Assembly: GCA_019648995.1 (NCBI GenBank)
Contig: BLXT01000847.1
Location: 866,785-900,970 of the forward strand
Reading direction: 5' to 3'
Source of the DNA: Plakobranchus ocellatus
Lineage: Eukaryota; Mollusca; Gastropoda; Plakobranchidae
Length of the DNA stretch: 34,186 nt
Part shown: positions 9,928 to 22,500 of the stretch, one piece after another
Position numbering within the stretch: position 1 is the stretch's first letter
Layout of the letters: the number at the start of each line of letters is the position of its first letter
The notes under the pieces: generated by a model
What the model was told of the DNA's origin: nothing
What the model saw: only the letters and a program-made list of their open reading frames with translations
Databases searched by the model: none
Translations under genes and position numbers: made by a program

Positions 9928-10074
9928 TTTGGTGCTGAGCTCGAGGGAATAGCCCTTGCACTCACAGAAATAAAGAAAATCATTAAATACCACAAAAATT
10001 TTGTTGTCTACAGTGATAGCCTGTCAGCTTTGCAGGCTATTAAGAGCAAAAATTTCAAAGTTAAAAATATCAGG
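9928..10074 (+). mobile_element. LINE RNase H domain fragment
   Basis: The frame reads FGAELEGIALALTEIKKI then NFVVYSDSLSALQAIKS. AEL--I-LAL and YSDS-SALQAI are the glutamate and aspartate active-site motifs of the RNase HI domain found in Jockey/I-type LINEs. Upstream (9783-9927) the similarity is broken by frameshifts, and downstream it runs into a poly-T at about 10109. It is unlikely to belong to the LINE at 7840-8700, whose C-terminus shows no RNase H. Confidence 0.75.
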
Positions 10075-11781
10075 TGCCTGTTTAGTGGCATAAAAAGTAA
10101 TGTTTTTTCTTTTTTTTTTTTTTTAATCAGTTTTGGATGCACACATGCTGCGTTTGAACATAACTATGAAGACAAAATCATTTTAAGGGCAAGTGAGGTG
10201 CTCAGGGTGATTTTCTTTATTTCTTAAATGATACCGTTATAAATGGTGTATTTGTTATATGTGACCCCCCAAAAGTGATATAAACAACCAAAAATTTTTT
10301 TTTTTTCGATTACCGTTGGCACAGCAACAGAAAAAAAAAATGTCAGCCATCTTGGATATAAACATGATTTTCAAAGTCTTATAACTTCTGAACTAAATAA
10401 GATATCAACTTTTTCTAAACAGCAATATGTTTTTATGCTAAATTTGTAGGCTTTCGTGGTTAGAAAGAAAGGGAATTTTCATGAAATTTTGAAAAAAAAT
10501 ATATACATAAATAGCATCAAAATTTTGGATACATAAAAATTTGTGGATGCGATTCATAAAATTATAGGTGAAAAACAAGATATTACTGACTTAAAACTTC
10601 ATGGCAAGTTTCAGACATATCTTATGAAAAACACTAAAGTTATAAGACAATTTTTCCCCAAAAAAATTCATTGTGGGAAAATAGCCAATAAAGTCTGAGC
10701 AAAGATATTTTGGTTTTTTTTGACCAATTATGCAATGCCAGCTCCATATGATGGGCCTCCTTCAGCTCTCTCAAGCTCTTCCTGTTGCAACTATCTCCTT
10801 TCGGCCATTTTCTTACGTCTAGTTCATGCTGGCGGTCACTCAAGCACTAAACTGGCTAAAAACATCACTCAAAAGCCAACAAAGCATTATGTAAACAAAT
10901 TAGCATAAGAACAGGTGACTCTGTGTCACACTATGACGTCAGATCTTTGCCTCGATTGAATGTGCAATGAAAGCTTGAGGGCTGACTGTCATGCACTAAG
11001 GATCCGGAAGTCTCCATATGCAAAATCGGCACCGATGTAGTAAAAACCATGGGAACTAGGACAGGTGCTCCATATATGGTATTGATTATGAATGGAGCTT
11101 TTCTTGGAAAAAAATTACCAGTATCTAAATTTAGGTATCCACATATGCTACTTTTGTTGGCATTGATAGGAAGGTTGAGACTTTGAACTTTCAATTGGTC
11201 TATAATATGCCTATATTTTTCAAGGGGTAGCAGGCCTACATAGCTTGCATAAACGGCAAATTTTCACACATTTTCTTGAATATTGGCAAACTTTCTTGGA
11301 AGTAGCAATTTGAATTTAGACATTTTTTTGCCGAAGATAGGCCTACTAACACTTCTCAGATGATTAAAATTGGACAAACTTTACAAAACGACATGCTGTC
11401 AAAATTTGACCTGGTGACCCAAATTGACCTGAGAGCCCCCTTCTCCAGAAGCCGCTGTTGCCCTTAAAAAATGGTCACCCACCAACTGTATAGTAAAATT
11501 CATTCACCGCAAAGTGAAGAGACACAAAACTTTTTTTTAACTCGGTTCTACTGCTGATACCTAACTTTACATGAATTATACCTCACTGGTACTCAGTTGC
11601 CCTTTTCCAGTTATAGTTGTTGGTACTTGGTTTCAAAATGGTGAAAAGAAAGTGAAACAGTTTTGGGATCCACCTTTTGGCTATTTTTCATATTATGAGG
11701 GGCAATTTTCCAACAATTCCTTCATCTTCTCTAGTAAATATTGAAATTATGAAAACAATTTCTTATATGTGTTTCTTGCAG
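10075..11781 (+). other. intron segment, no gene recognised
   Basis: Contains poly-T at 10109-10124, A- and T-rich runs, and a - strand ORF at 10931-11194 without a recognised domain. Its moderately GC-richer, ORF-containing middle may be old repeat DNA, but no ends or family could be identified. Confidence 0.4.
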
Positions 11782-11853
11782 GAGACGGAAGTATTAAGCA
11801 AGATGTATGCCGCTCATCATGAAAAGCAAGCATTTGCTGGAGTTGATATTGAG
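11782..11853 (+). CDS. CCT8: CCT8 internal coding exon C
   Basis: This exon encodes 24 residues, ETEVLSKMYAAHHEK then QAFAGVDIE. They align with human CCT8 ANEVISKLYAVHQEG then NKNVGLDIE with no gap. The acceptor is TTTCTTGCAG ending at 11781 and the donor is GTAATG at 11854, again phase 0. It is an equatorial-domain segment. An ATG-initiated reading frame overlaps it from 11677, but the bases before 11782 are intron and carry no CCT8 similarity. Confidence 0.95.
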
Positions 11854-14359
11854 GTAATGACGTTTTTCTTTATCATATAAAAACATGAGTAAAAGATTTA
11901 GATTTACTCTATAGATCTATATTGTTTGAACTACTAGAGTAAATATGGATAGCTACAGTCGAACGTAAGTTGGTTAGTGTTGATTCCTGAAAATCATGAA
12001 TTTTTCAAACTACTCTGTTTTTCTTTGCCAATTCCTTCTTTGTTTTTTTGTTTTTGTAATTTACACTTTCACATAGTTTATATTCATCAATCTATTTGCG
12101 CTTTAACCACACAGAGATTGATAATAAATTTAGCAGACTAACGCTGAACGCACTTGTTATTCCATGTGTATGTTTTACTTCATTAGAATCTTATCATTGT
12201 CATGAATAGCAATTATATTCTATAAATTATTTTTATCTGCAAGCTCTCAAACATTGGTGGTTCTCTCTCAGCGGTCTCAGCAAGCTCCTTCCAATAATCA
12301 CACAGCCATATTTATATATTCATCTCCCACAGCTTTTAGAAAGTATTGGTTATTCTATGTATAGGCTAATCAAGGCAATATAATAAAAGCCACACATTCT
12401 GGAATTTCTAGTATAAAAATGATATTACCAAATCATGTTATCAAGTTTACCTAAAAAATATTGGCCAACCAAAATTCCCCTCATTATACACACCCACCAT
12501 GAATGTGTCTAACATCTACCTATAAACAATTTCCCCACTCCTTTGAGACCTTCTAGAATTCCTCAGATCTAAAAGGGGTAACAAAGTTACTACCAAAATT
12601 GTACTTCTAAATAAAAAAATAGGCATAATCAAGGCCTATTCAAAATCTGATCAAGCTATACAAATAAGCAAGGCCAAAACACAATATAATCTATTCCGAG
12701 TCTAGATCTAGACTCAATTCACACTCACAGTAACCAATTGTCACAATCATAAATTATGGTAGGCATTGTCAATAATCTGCAGCCGCACGCTCTCCCCTTC
12801 CTCTACAAGTACATTCCCAGTTAATGGATCATCACTAGATCTAAGCAGGAACATTGGTTACCTTTAAAATAATTACTTTGCCATTCTCGTCACATAAAAA
12901 TTACCCCTTTTCACCTGCCTCTCCTGTGCTCTATCCCTAAAGACAAGTTTCGCATAAGACCTAGATCAGTACCTGACACTGATATTAATCGCAGATGGAC
13001 AATGCTAGCCTGACATATTGAAGCACCTGGCAAAACTCATACATTATTGTCTGGATGTCTTTAATTCCCACATTTAGTCCCTGTTGACCACAAGCCGTAA
13101 AATATGAGTAATGGACAGTTTGGCCGGCCATTGAAGATGGGAAGCAAGACTGTGTTATTATGGAAATTGGGCTTTAGGTTGCTTAACAGTGTAAAAGAAA
13201 CGTATCTAGACATTTATCTAATATATATACATTTAAAGTACACCTGCCAACCATCTGTTTAGCCTGGAAATATATTCCAGTAAACATCCACAACTTCCAT
13301 TTTGCTGCTAGCAATGCTTACAACTTATTGATCTGTTTGTGTTTCACAATTTTATTCAGCTTGCCATGCAAGGGAACTCAGTGACCCTATCGATATTGAC
13401 ACAGCATTCTCCTATTTAATACTGAGGAATTTATAAAGAAAACTGAGCGCGAAATCCCAGATATGATGATACATCTTTCTGAAACTTTAAATTTAGTGGA
13501 ATCATTGTTTACAAACAAAAGTTGTCAATGAATTTTTTTTTTAACTGATGTGAATTTAGCTAAGCTTACTTTTGAAACTCTGGATTTATTGTAAAGAAAA
13601 TATTTTAGGCTGAGATCTAGATCTGGGCTAAATGAGTTTTGTATTAACTATGAATTATATTGTATCTAAATTTTGTCAGGCTCAAATGTTTTGGATCCAG
13701 TTTAAAGTGAATTGAGCTCTTTTTCCACGTCAAGATTTTTTATTTTTATTTATAATTTTCAATTTGTAAATTTTTTTTCATTGTGGTCTACTTTAAACTA
13801 CATGATGTATATGGGTGCACATTTAATAGATCCCTCATTTTTTTAAAATTTAACTTTGTGTGCATCTATTATGGCCTGGCCTAGCTGGATAAATCATTGG
13901 TCTTTTTTGAAAAGGCTAGACATAGCTTTTGGTTCTTTAAACCTACTTTACCGCAGCCCACTTGAAAAGCAGTTTCGTTAGTGCTTTGGTAGACTATATT
14001 GTTTGCCTATGGCAGTACTCATCCAAATTCATGTTTCACTGATAAGATCTATCCTGTAGCCTTCCTTGAATTCTAAATTGAAATGAAATTGCCTCCAAAC
14101 TTATGATTAGATACAATTATAGTCTTGATCTAGGCACTAGTCTGCATTGCTTTTGGATTGTATGAAGAAAAATTATGGCACTAATGATAGTGCTGGGCCC
14201 ATTTGCAGGCTACTACAAAAAATGGATCACTTATTGCAGGTCAATTCAACTTTGTGTGCTTGCAATAAACAAACTGCCAAACCCATCAAACACAGTTATG
14301 TCACTAACCTAATTGGTGGACATGGTCGGTCTCTCCCTCTCTCTCTCTCTCTTTCTCTT

Positions 14360-14417
<58 letters not shown>

Positions 14418-14525
14418 ACACACAGAGCACAGGCTAGTACTTCACAGCAGTTAAGTTCACAAATTCATCATGACTTTTTTCATCTCCCAAATATTTTTGA
14501 CAAATTAGAATTCTCCACTTTTTAG
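11854..14525 (+). other. CCT8 intron C-D (2672 bp)
   Basis: A phase-0 intron, GTAATG ... TTTTAG. Apart from the CT microsatellite at 14331-14414 and scattered AGATCTAG-like words (for example near 12705 and 13615), I see no gene or recognisable element in it. Confidence 0.85.
14331..14414. repeat. long CT microsatellite upstream of CCT8 exon D
   Basis: About 84 bp of almost pure CT with a few TTT and CCC interruptions near its left end. It ends 111 bp before exon D. The two overlapping + strand ORFs over it (poly Leu-Ser) are artefacts of the repeat. A pyrimidine tract this strong near an acceptor could bind splicing factors such as PTB, but that is only inference. Confidence 0.95.
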
Positions 14526-14645
14526 GCTGACGGCGCAGCTGTGTTAAATGCTGTGGAAGCTAAAATTATTGACCTCTACGTCACCAAGTATTGGGCAATA
14601 AAGTTTGCCACATCAGCGGCATGTACTGTTCTCAGAGTCGATCAG
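14526..14645 (+). CDS. CCT8: CCT8 internal coding exon D
   Basis: This exon encodes 40 residues starting ADGAAVLNAVEAKIIDLY and ending AACTVLRVDQ. The human counterpart, also 40 residues, runs from AEVPAVKDMLEAGILDTY to VLRVDQ. KYWAIK-AT-AA-TVLRVDQ is the C-terminal nucleotide-binding and equatorial core characteristic of CCT8. The acceptor is TTTTTAG ending at 14525, the donor GTAAGG at 14646, both phase 0. A long CT tract ends about 110 bp upstream of the acceptor. Confidence 0.96.
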
Positions 14646-15049
14646 GTAAGGTTGAGTCACAAAGTATTTTTTTTGTTTTTTTTTTTTAATTTTGTTTTAC
14701 TTTTTTTTTTAATTTCTGCTTCTTCTCTTGTGAGATAAATTATCATCCTTTTTTTTTCATGCTGGCACTGTATATTTATTTTTATTTTTCATTTGCATGT
14801 GACAGTCTTAATAAATGTTATAAATTTTTTTTTCGAGTTGGAAATGCTTCATTTGTGTTACATAATTTAAGGGGGCCATTATTTGGGGTTTGGCGGGAAA
14901 AAAAATTTTTTTTTTATTTTTAAATCATCAAAACCAGAGACTCGGTATTTCAAAATTATGGTGGGGGAAAAAAGCACAAATATGTTTCGTGTAAAATATT
15001 CTACATGAAGCGAAGTCTGTTCATGCAAAATTGTTTCTGGCTTTAACTC

Positions 15050-15225
15050 ATTTCCGATCCTTTGGATCAATCTGATTTCAAAGACCGATGTGTTTAAGTC
15101 TTCACTAATTATTATTTGATATGACCCAAGAATCCAAAGTGCGTTCCGTAACATTTATCCTACATGCTGATATGGGAACTGAGTAACTTCTACTTTATTG
15201 ATATGTCATGGTGCTATATGTTCCT
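15050..15225 (+). repeat. diverged third fragment of the large repeat
   Basis: TCCTTTGGATCAATCTGA, ACCCAAGAATCCAAAGTG, GAGTAACTTCT and CATGGTGCTATATG occur here in the same order as in copy 2 (about 23175 then 25065-25165) and in copy 1 (about 6697 then 6753-6860). The arms are continuous here, as expected for a copy lacking the hAT-like insertion. No termini are recognisable. A further weak match may extend left to about 14885. Confidence 0.6.
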
Positions 15226-15639
15226 ATTTTCATGAGCCTGACTCTATGCCATAGATGCTTATGGTGAGTGCATAGGATGTGGATTTAGCGCTCATTTGCG
15301 AACAATGAAGTAAACGAAAGGAGTGACCCCCGCCTCAGATTTAGAATGTGGTCTTTTTATGCTCTCAACATTTTCATGGTAGAGATGCAGAAGCCACCAA
15401 TCTGCATATAAGGGTGCCTCTCTTGTTATTTAATTCTTTCTTGGCCTTCCTTCCCATGGCACCAGGCATGGGACTACATGTGTATGCAATTTTATCTGAG
15501 GATGGTTTATATGATACCGTTGGATCTATAACATACCCAATGGCTGCAGAAGCATGCAACCTAGATTCCCGCGATCTCCACATAAAAACTGTCAGAGTGC
15601 TTAGTCAAGATTATTAATTATGTGTTACGGCAGTTTGTA

Positions 15640-15672
15640 ACTGTAGGTGTGTGTGTGTGTTTGTGTGGGGGG
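15640..15672. repeat. GT-rich microsatellite and G run
   Basis: About seven GT units followed by TTTGTGTGGGGGGG. Confidence 0.8.
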
Positions 15673-16396
15673 GATAGTTTGTGTTTGCTTTTGTTCAGTA
15701 GGCATAGGACTTGGTCCTGCCATTATACATTTTTTTATAGTGAGGGAAGCAAGTCATATTGATGTTCGCTAGATAGTAGAGGCATGTCGCTTAGCACCCA
15801 AATAGAAATGGTTTCAATTATCACTATGTGGATCAGAAACACATTTTTCGTGACCTGTGGTTCGATCAGGAATCGATTAAAATTGCCAAAATGTATGACC
15901 TTGGCATGAACGAGTTTCCATAGCAGAGTGGGGGCTAAAAAGGCTGTTTGACATCACTCTCTGTTGTTTCAAATGGCGAGCTCTGGCGGTGTAGCAACAC
16001 AATATTTTTTTTTCCAGATTTTTTTTTTTAAAATCTAAACAAGTAACATTTGATGCAGGTTTACTCCATGGTAACTTATCTAGGTATCACCAGTACAAAT
16101 GTTATTGTGTATAGACGTTTCAAAGTAGATAAAGGAAAGTAATGATTACAGGTATTGTAATTAAAGCTTTCTCTCGTCTGATATGTTTTATGTTGGCCAA
16201 GTTGTAATGTTCATTGCTTTGTACAACTAAACTGTGTATTTGGGATGTTGTTCTGTTGGTGTACATGCAGGCCTCTTGGAATAACGAAAAAAGTTTGGAA
16301 ATCCGTACTAGTCAATATGGCGCAACAGCCATTTTGTGTTCCTATTCCACAATCTATTTGGCAAGACAATTGGGAAAAGGTATCAACGGGTTGAAT

Positions 16397-16420
16397 CTGA
16401 TGATTCCTGAGTACCATGGT
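16397..16420. repeat. 24-bp direct repeat, left copy
   Basis: The sequence starts CTGATGATTCCTGAG and ends CCATGGT. It is identical to 17817-17840, and identity stops on both sides. See the right copy. Confidence 0.9.
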
Positions 16421-16599
16421 TCAAAAACTAGAGCCCACTGCATCCAAAGAACCTATTAATTGGTCTTCATGCGCTTTGTGCCTAGAAACAACAAAGAGAC
16501 GACTATGTGTCCAGCTAGAAAAGATTAAACTAGCTACAAGTGTGTTGCTGAAAAGGGCATAATTTTAAAACCTTGGACTCAATCCTGGACCTGTAAGCT

Positions 16600-19550
16600 T
16601 TAATGGACTAGACGAAGGGAATGTGTTTGGGGAGGCACTTTACAAAAATCCTGCTTGTGGGCCTAATTCATGCTGTACACACATCAGCAACACAGTTTTG
16701 GAGCAAAAGAGATAGATTAAAGAGGCCTACAGTTTTAGTCCTGTCAAAACTAGGTAAACAGCCAGTTCGTCCTTAAACGATAACATACATATTCTGTATG
16801 CTTTTTGGGACAAACCTCCCGGCCCAGTTGGTCTTCACGAGGCCTGGATTCTCCTTTTGGACTTCAAGGCCCGCTGTCTTGCACAGGACTTGAATGACAG
16901 AGATATGGTGGCTTCTGAAGTAAAATACCATTTGAAATGCATGGCATCCTTTTACAGGCGGAAACCAAAACTTGCACATGAAGAAGAGGAAGAGGAAGAC
17001 ACTTCGACTTAGCATGCCATAGCTTTTGCGGAGCTTGTCGCGTACATCAACAGTTTTGAGGCATGATCCAGAAACAGCTCCTATCTTCAGCATGCCCAAT
17101 CTTTGCTGTTTGTACTGCAATCGCTTGAAAGACTTAACCTCCAAGTTCCTAGCAAGGTGCATTCTGGGCATTTGAAGGAAAAAAAGAACTTATGGCAGCC
17201 ATAACCAATTTTTGTTTTCATCTGACTGAGACGAAGAGTTGTCCTCATCTTTAACAAAGCCATCAGAAATGCAATTAAAAGCGCTTGCGGTTGGTAAGAG
17301 CGGCAGAGGTTGTCCTAAAAGAAAACTTTTAAGTCAGCCTCAATGGAAGATTTCCGCACGAATGTCACCAGAGGTCAATGGAAGCTTTGGTCGCCATGAT
17401 GTCCAGCAGCCACAGAGCAATCAGACTCTGCTTCTGTTCCCAGAGACAGGATTTTGTAACACTATCCCAACTCCTTGTCTTCAGCTGCCGGAGGTTTTAA
17501 GAAAACAATCTTCGTTCAAGCGGCACAACATGGAAATGTAAATTCCCCTGCTTGTCTATCTCAGCGTCAAGATGCACGTCAAGACGAGAAAGCAAGATTA
17601 AGAAGAGACATTGGCTTCTTTGGAGATGGGGATATCCAAAGATCTTGTTATGACCACCTCGTCACAGTTAGCAAACAACGTCATCCAAAAATTTGAGCGT
17701 CATGGAGTTGTCGTCCCAACAAGCATGATGAGAAAGCTCTTCATTGGCAGGGTTTTCTTCATCTTTCAAAGAAGAATATAACCTTCCTCCCAGCCGTCAC
17801 GCTCCCAAAAGAGCACCTGATGATTCCTGAGTACCATGGTCCATGCAAACCGCAAGTTGCATCAGAAGTTGCACAAACCAAGAGGAATATGGAAATTGAA
17901 AACCATCCTGTCCACGCAACTCATCAAGACCAGACAGAACTGTCTTGAGCTTCCGACCATGGCTTACAGCGATCAGACAATTGAGCCCCAACATCTATCA
18001 TCAGACTGATGCCGCGTAATGAGAATACTTACTCAAATGTATTGATTAAGCATTCCATGGACGTGGTGTAAGCAGACACAGAATTTTTCAATGCCACACT
18101 TACTCCTGTTCTCCCCATGGATCAGCCTCTTCATGCTCTTGCATGAACTGACTGTTCTCCAGTTTTTTTCGATCTGTGCGCACAGGTGATTTTAATCTGT
18201 ACGTTCATTGCTTGTTGTAGCTTCTGCCTTGCTTTGCATTGGACCATGTGAAAGCACGCTGGCTGTCTGTCCATGCCAGAGATCTGGCATATTCAGCCAT
18301 TTTGTTGCAAGAAAAACAAAACGAGTATTTTCTGCCATTGCCCTTAACATAACCCATGAGGAGTGCAGTTCTCATGTGAAAGGAGAAGGAGGAGCTGTGG
18401 GTTAATAAACAATCCTAGTGCTCCTCGGCGCTAGATGGTTGCTGGTCCGGAGGTGTGAAGAATGGTAAAGTAGCTCAAAAGGCAAGCTTTCAAAGGAGGG
18501 CCTAATAACACAGACCACCACGAGCAGCTGCTCAGTTTCCAAGCTACTTTTTCCTCCCAAGTAAATGAGCTCACTTTTTCTCTTGTAAAAAATGAGGAAT
18601 CCCTTCTTTGTGAGGATGGCTACTACCTCTTTTCTATTGATTCCCAGGACATCATGAGCGAAGAAGAGGTGAAGAAAATCAGAGAGATACAAGCTTAGGG
18701 CAGCAACAATACACCAACTTCATTGAGGAGCGTTTCGTAAAGCAAGAGAATCCAGTGACAAACCTACTTCTGCGGAACAAACTTGCTCTGTTTTCCAACA
18801 AATAATCATGGTCTTGGTATTTAGAGTAATATGGCACTTTTTGCTAGACTAACATAGCGTACCAGGCAAGAAAGGGCAATCTGGAAAAGTTCTTCAAGCA
18901 TGAGAAATAATCTTAGCCTCGGCCTTTAGCAAACCTTGGGGATCTCAGATCCTGAAACAAAGCCGACTTTGTCTTGAACCTGACATTGCAATCATGTTGC
19001 CGCACATTGCCTGATTCTGATCCTTTGTCGAGCCCGCGGATGATCGTGAATGTTGCAGATATCCAAGATCATTTGAACTTCCTGGCCAAGACCCAAGAGT
19101 CCATCCAACTGGGGGTGGCAGAGAGAGGTTAAGAAATCCTGTATACCTGTCTGAGCAACTCTTCCTACAGCTGAACAGTCATGCCAAAGATTGATTCGTT
19201 GTGGCTGCCAGTCAGGGTGCAGGAGGAACCGATGTTTATGCAGGAAAGCACATGTCCCATGCTCAGCGTTGGGCTCCTGCATTAGAAATTGCGCAAATGA
19301 AAGCTACCTGGTTAACAAAACCACTGACTTGTCTTTTTCTCGACACTGAGGAAGTAAACAGTGTACGTACTAACAACTTATTCTATTTTGAAAGATTGCA
19401 ATCAACAGCAGACAAGAACAGAAAGTTAAGTGACCATTTCGGATTTTCAAACGGCCTATGCGCCTTTTGCAAATGTACTCCATTGTGCCACATTTCCAAT
19501 TACGTGACAAGTGCAGATTAGGAGCCTTTGGCTAAAGGTATTAAATATGT
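16600..19550. other. anonymous GC-richer, ORF-dense block
   Basis: Base composition is visibly less AT-rich than the surrounding intron, and open frames occur on both strands (for example - strand 16773-17171, 17797-17994, 18402-18692 and 18992-19282; + strand 17239-17541 and 19201-19521). None shows a domain I recognise, and no frame stays open beyond 132 codons. A decayed mobile element, possibly read on the - strand, is the most likely origin. This is inference from composition only. Confidence 0.35.
17817..17840. repeat. 24-bp direct repeat, right copy
   Basis: An exact second copy, 1420 bp after the first. The pair brackets a 1.4-kb block. Chance identity over 24 bases in 34 kb is negligible, so a duplication or terminal repeat is implied. 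Confidence 0.9.
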
Positions 19551-22500
19551 GTCTTATGTATTTGCGTGGACCATTGTCTGTGCAAACAGTTTGGGGCTTT
19601 ATGGTTCTTCAGGGAAAAAAAGGAATTCTTGAATTTCTGACAGACCAAACCCAAAACCCAACAGAGGTTTGTTTGGCCTAATTACGTAATAACGGAAGTG
19701 GCAAACTGGCTGTGAATCGTTACTTTCAATTTTTACATGTTTCTCTTGACACAATTAAATGATAGCCACGACCACCACAGGTAGTGTTCAGAGTGTTTTC
19801 CACGCCAATTTAATTTAGGTAAATGGTATGCATTCATATCCCAAAGCGCAATTCTCTACTACAAAGTGAACATTCAACCTCATTGGGTGGACTTGCTCCC
19901 CCCACTATCATATAAGGCCTCGTTAGGATTCATCATCCATTCCCGCAAAAAATGTTGATTGGAGTGATATCCCGTGTACAGTTCTAAGAGACGTCTGCTT
20001 TGCTCAATGTATTGTGGGAGATACTTAGAAAACCCAGTTCGAAATAAACAGGTACGGTGATCCATCAATCTCAAACTTTGAGATAGTAGAATCATTGCTC
20101 ACATCTCATAAGTACCAATTAATCTTCTCGATAAAGTAATTGAAGTTGAAGACTTTTAAAACTTGAATGTTTCTTATAGCGCACATATCAGCTCTCGATT
20201 CTGTGCAATTCGCATTTTTATTTTCATGAATGAATCGAAAGGCAAAGGTCTTTTAAAAAAATAGTAGAATGTCCAACTGCACTTTTGAAAAGCTACATTT
20301 ATCAAGAAAGCCCACTGTCTAGATTCTGATTTTAGACATCATGTAGTCTCCACGGAGGTTCAGATTATATCTAGACACTAGATCTTTGTGAGATTAAAGC
20401 TAAAGCCAAGTTTAGTACATTGCAAAGCTAGGGGAAATCAGCCTTGTTGAATAGATAATGATTTTATCCCCATAGAACATTGAATAAGAAGAATAGTAAG
20501 TATCAAGGTAGATCTTTGAAGGCATATAATTAAATACAATGGGAACGATGCCAGAAAAAAGTGAAGCTTTAGGCCTTTTTTTTCTCGATATTTTACGGCT
20601 AACACGAACCTTTCAGAAAGCAAAAAAAGGCTATTATATGCATCTGGGAAATAATACGGTAGAACGTCAATTAAGGTATCGTGAAAGACAATGGAAATTA
20701 TGTGAAAGTCAATAGCAGAATACACAAATTCAATGACAATACAAGGACTATAAGTACTTCAAACTGACTATTGACAATGACTTCAGAATACTTCAATTGA
20801 GTCATATCTGCTCTTGAAAGTATGATACTGCAATTTTAACTTTATAACAGAATTATAATGATGTAACAGACACAAATATATTTCAAGTTAATTAGATACC
20901 CATTGCCTTTATATTTTCACCTCGAGTAATACAGGATCATGGAATCCAAAATTACCAGCCATTAGTAAGCATAATTTTTTCATGACTTTTTCTTATTTCT
21001 GTACAATTTATCAAATTTTTTAATTAGATTTCACCAGAGGACTCGAAATCTCTGGCAGTTTTTTCTAAAATTCGTTTTCGGTCGGGAAACGTTGCCCCTG
21101 GACCCCACCGGGGCCGACCCCTGCCTTCAGGTTTTAGGAAATTTTTAGGTGGCACCCATGCATAATTAAAATTGCCCAATGTTCTAGTTGTGGTATTCTT
21201 TTCAATCCTCCCAAGACATGAAGTTATCACTGTATTGTGAGAAATATTGATAATTCTTTGAAACACCCAATATCCGTACAGTTTTGTAGGAACTATAGTT
21301 TTTCACAAAATAGTCCATCTCCTCAAAAGTGTGTGTGCCAATTTACTCTCTAGAGCAGTTGGTCAATTTTTCGCTGCTCCTCAATCCGGCCCTAAATGGG
21401 TAGCTAGGTATCTTAGACCCAAGAAAAGTATAGGCGAAAAATGCAAAAACAAAATACAGTAGAATGCTGTATGCCAGCTATAGTAAAGATTAAGTGACTT
21501 TCTGATGTTGTTCCTACAATAAGGAAGTAAATCTTAACAGCTTTCCAAAATTTGCATTCACTATTTCATTAGTTTTCTGTTGTGTAGTTTGGTCTTCGAT
21601 TTAAGATGTCAGAGCACAATGTAGCACTTAATGGACCACACAGGCATAGGTCTCTTTAGGTCTTTTTCCTTTCTTTTTTTTTTCTCTTCTGCAATTCAGA
21701 GTGTATCATAACAGACTTTGCACTCTCTCCTCGGTTATGCCTTACCAAAGGTATGAAAAAGTGGTGGAAGAGGTTTGATGCAGACTGTAGTTTGGTTATT
21801 GTTGGAGGAGGTTCTGTAGTTTGGTTACTGTTGGAAGAGGTTCTGTTCAAGAGCTTCTTAGAGAGCCGTGCCTAGATTGAAAAGAAATTCTGATGTTTTC
21901 TGTTAGAGCTCTATCTTTGTTGTGCGTGATAGGTGTTTGAATTGCGGAAAGAAAGTGCAAATGAGTAACTTGTAATCCGCTAGGCTGTTCCTCTAGCCAG
22001 TGGAATATATAAAAGCTCTTCATTAGGATGAAATAAGCAGAACACAAATGGTAGTCTTGGTGATCGGAGGTTCAAAAATACGGAGTACGACATCAGTGGG
22101 CTTTTTGCTGATCTTGGGGTAACCAGATCTATGTCAAATCTGAACACTTGACCAATTTTTGCCACACATAGTCCATAAAATTAACTTCTTGTAAAGTTAC
22201 CCCTAATTTTCAACTAACTTAAAATCTATGCTTGCCCAGCCATGGATGCATAAAAACATAGCTTCATCTAAAGATATTTCATGATACGCACACACATTTT
22301 CTTCAAACTTTTATTTAATTATGCCAAATGTATGCAAAAGACCAAGTCCCTCTGCATGTCAGGAATGAAGTGTTTGTTTTCATTAAAATGAAGGGTTGCA
22401 GGGTCGATCTAAACCTTTTCCCTGATTAACAAATAAAAGAAAAAGGAATCAACAAATTCTTTGTTTTTGTTGTTGGTTTTTTTGTTTTGTTTTGTTTTGT

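Larger units (their letters stand above)
4789..11781 (+). other. CCT8 intron B-C (6993 bp)
   Basis: A phase-0 intron, GTGAGA ... TTGCAG. It hosts a large repeat copy (about 6554-8774) with a LINE inside it, a possible nested spliced gene (8844-9372) and a LINE RNase H fragment (9928-10074). 4789-6553 is mostly anonymous AT-rich DNA. It has an ORF at 5102-5470 whose second half starts with a sequence resembling the large repeat's left terminus, and a TA microsatellite at 6228-6247. 9373-9927 and 10075-11781 hold homopolymer runs and no recognised gene. Confidence 0.85.

Noticed and set aside
11677..11781. ATG-initiated upstream extension of CCT8 exon C
   Set aside because: Similarity to CCT8 begins exactly after the AG at 11781; the upstream part is intron.
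14147..14525. Two overlapping + strand frames rich in Leu-Ser
   Set aside because: They are translations of the CT microsatellite and stop soon after it.
15348..15617. 89-codon + strand frame containing MAPGMGLHVYAILSED
   Set aside because: No family was recognised, a - strand frame overlaps it, and it has no supporting splice or repeat context. Left unannotated.
15850..15885. GGTTCGATC word resembling a tRNA T-loop
   Set aside because: No A-box or cloverleaf could be formed around it.
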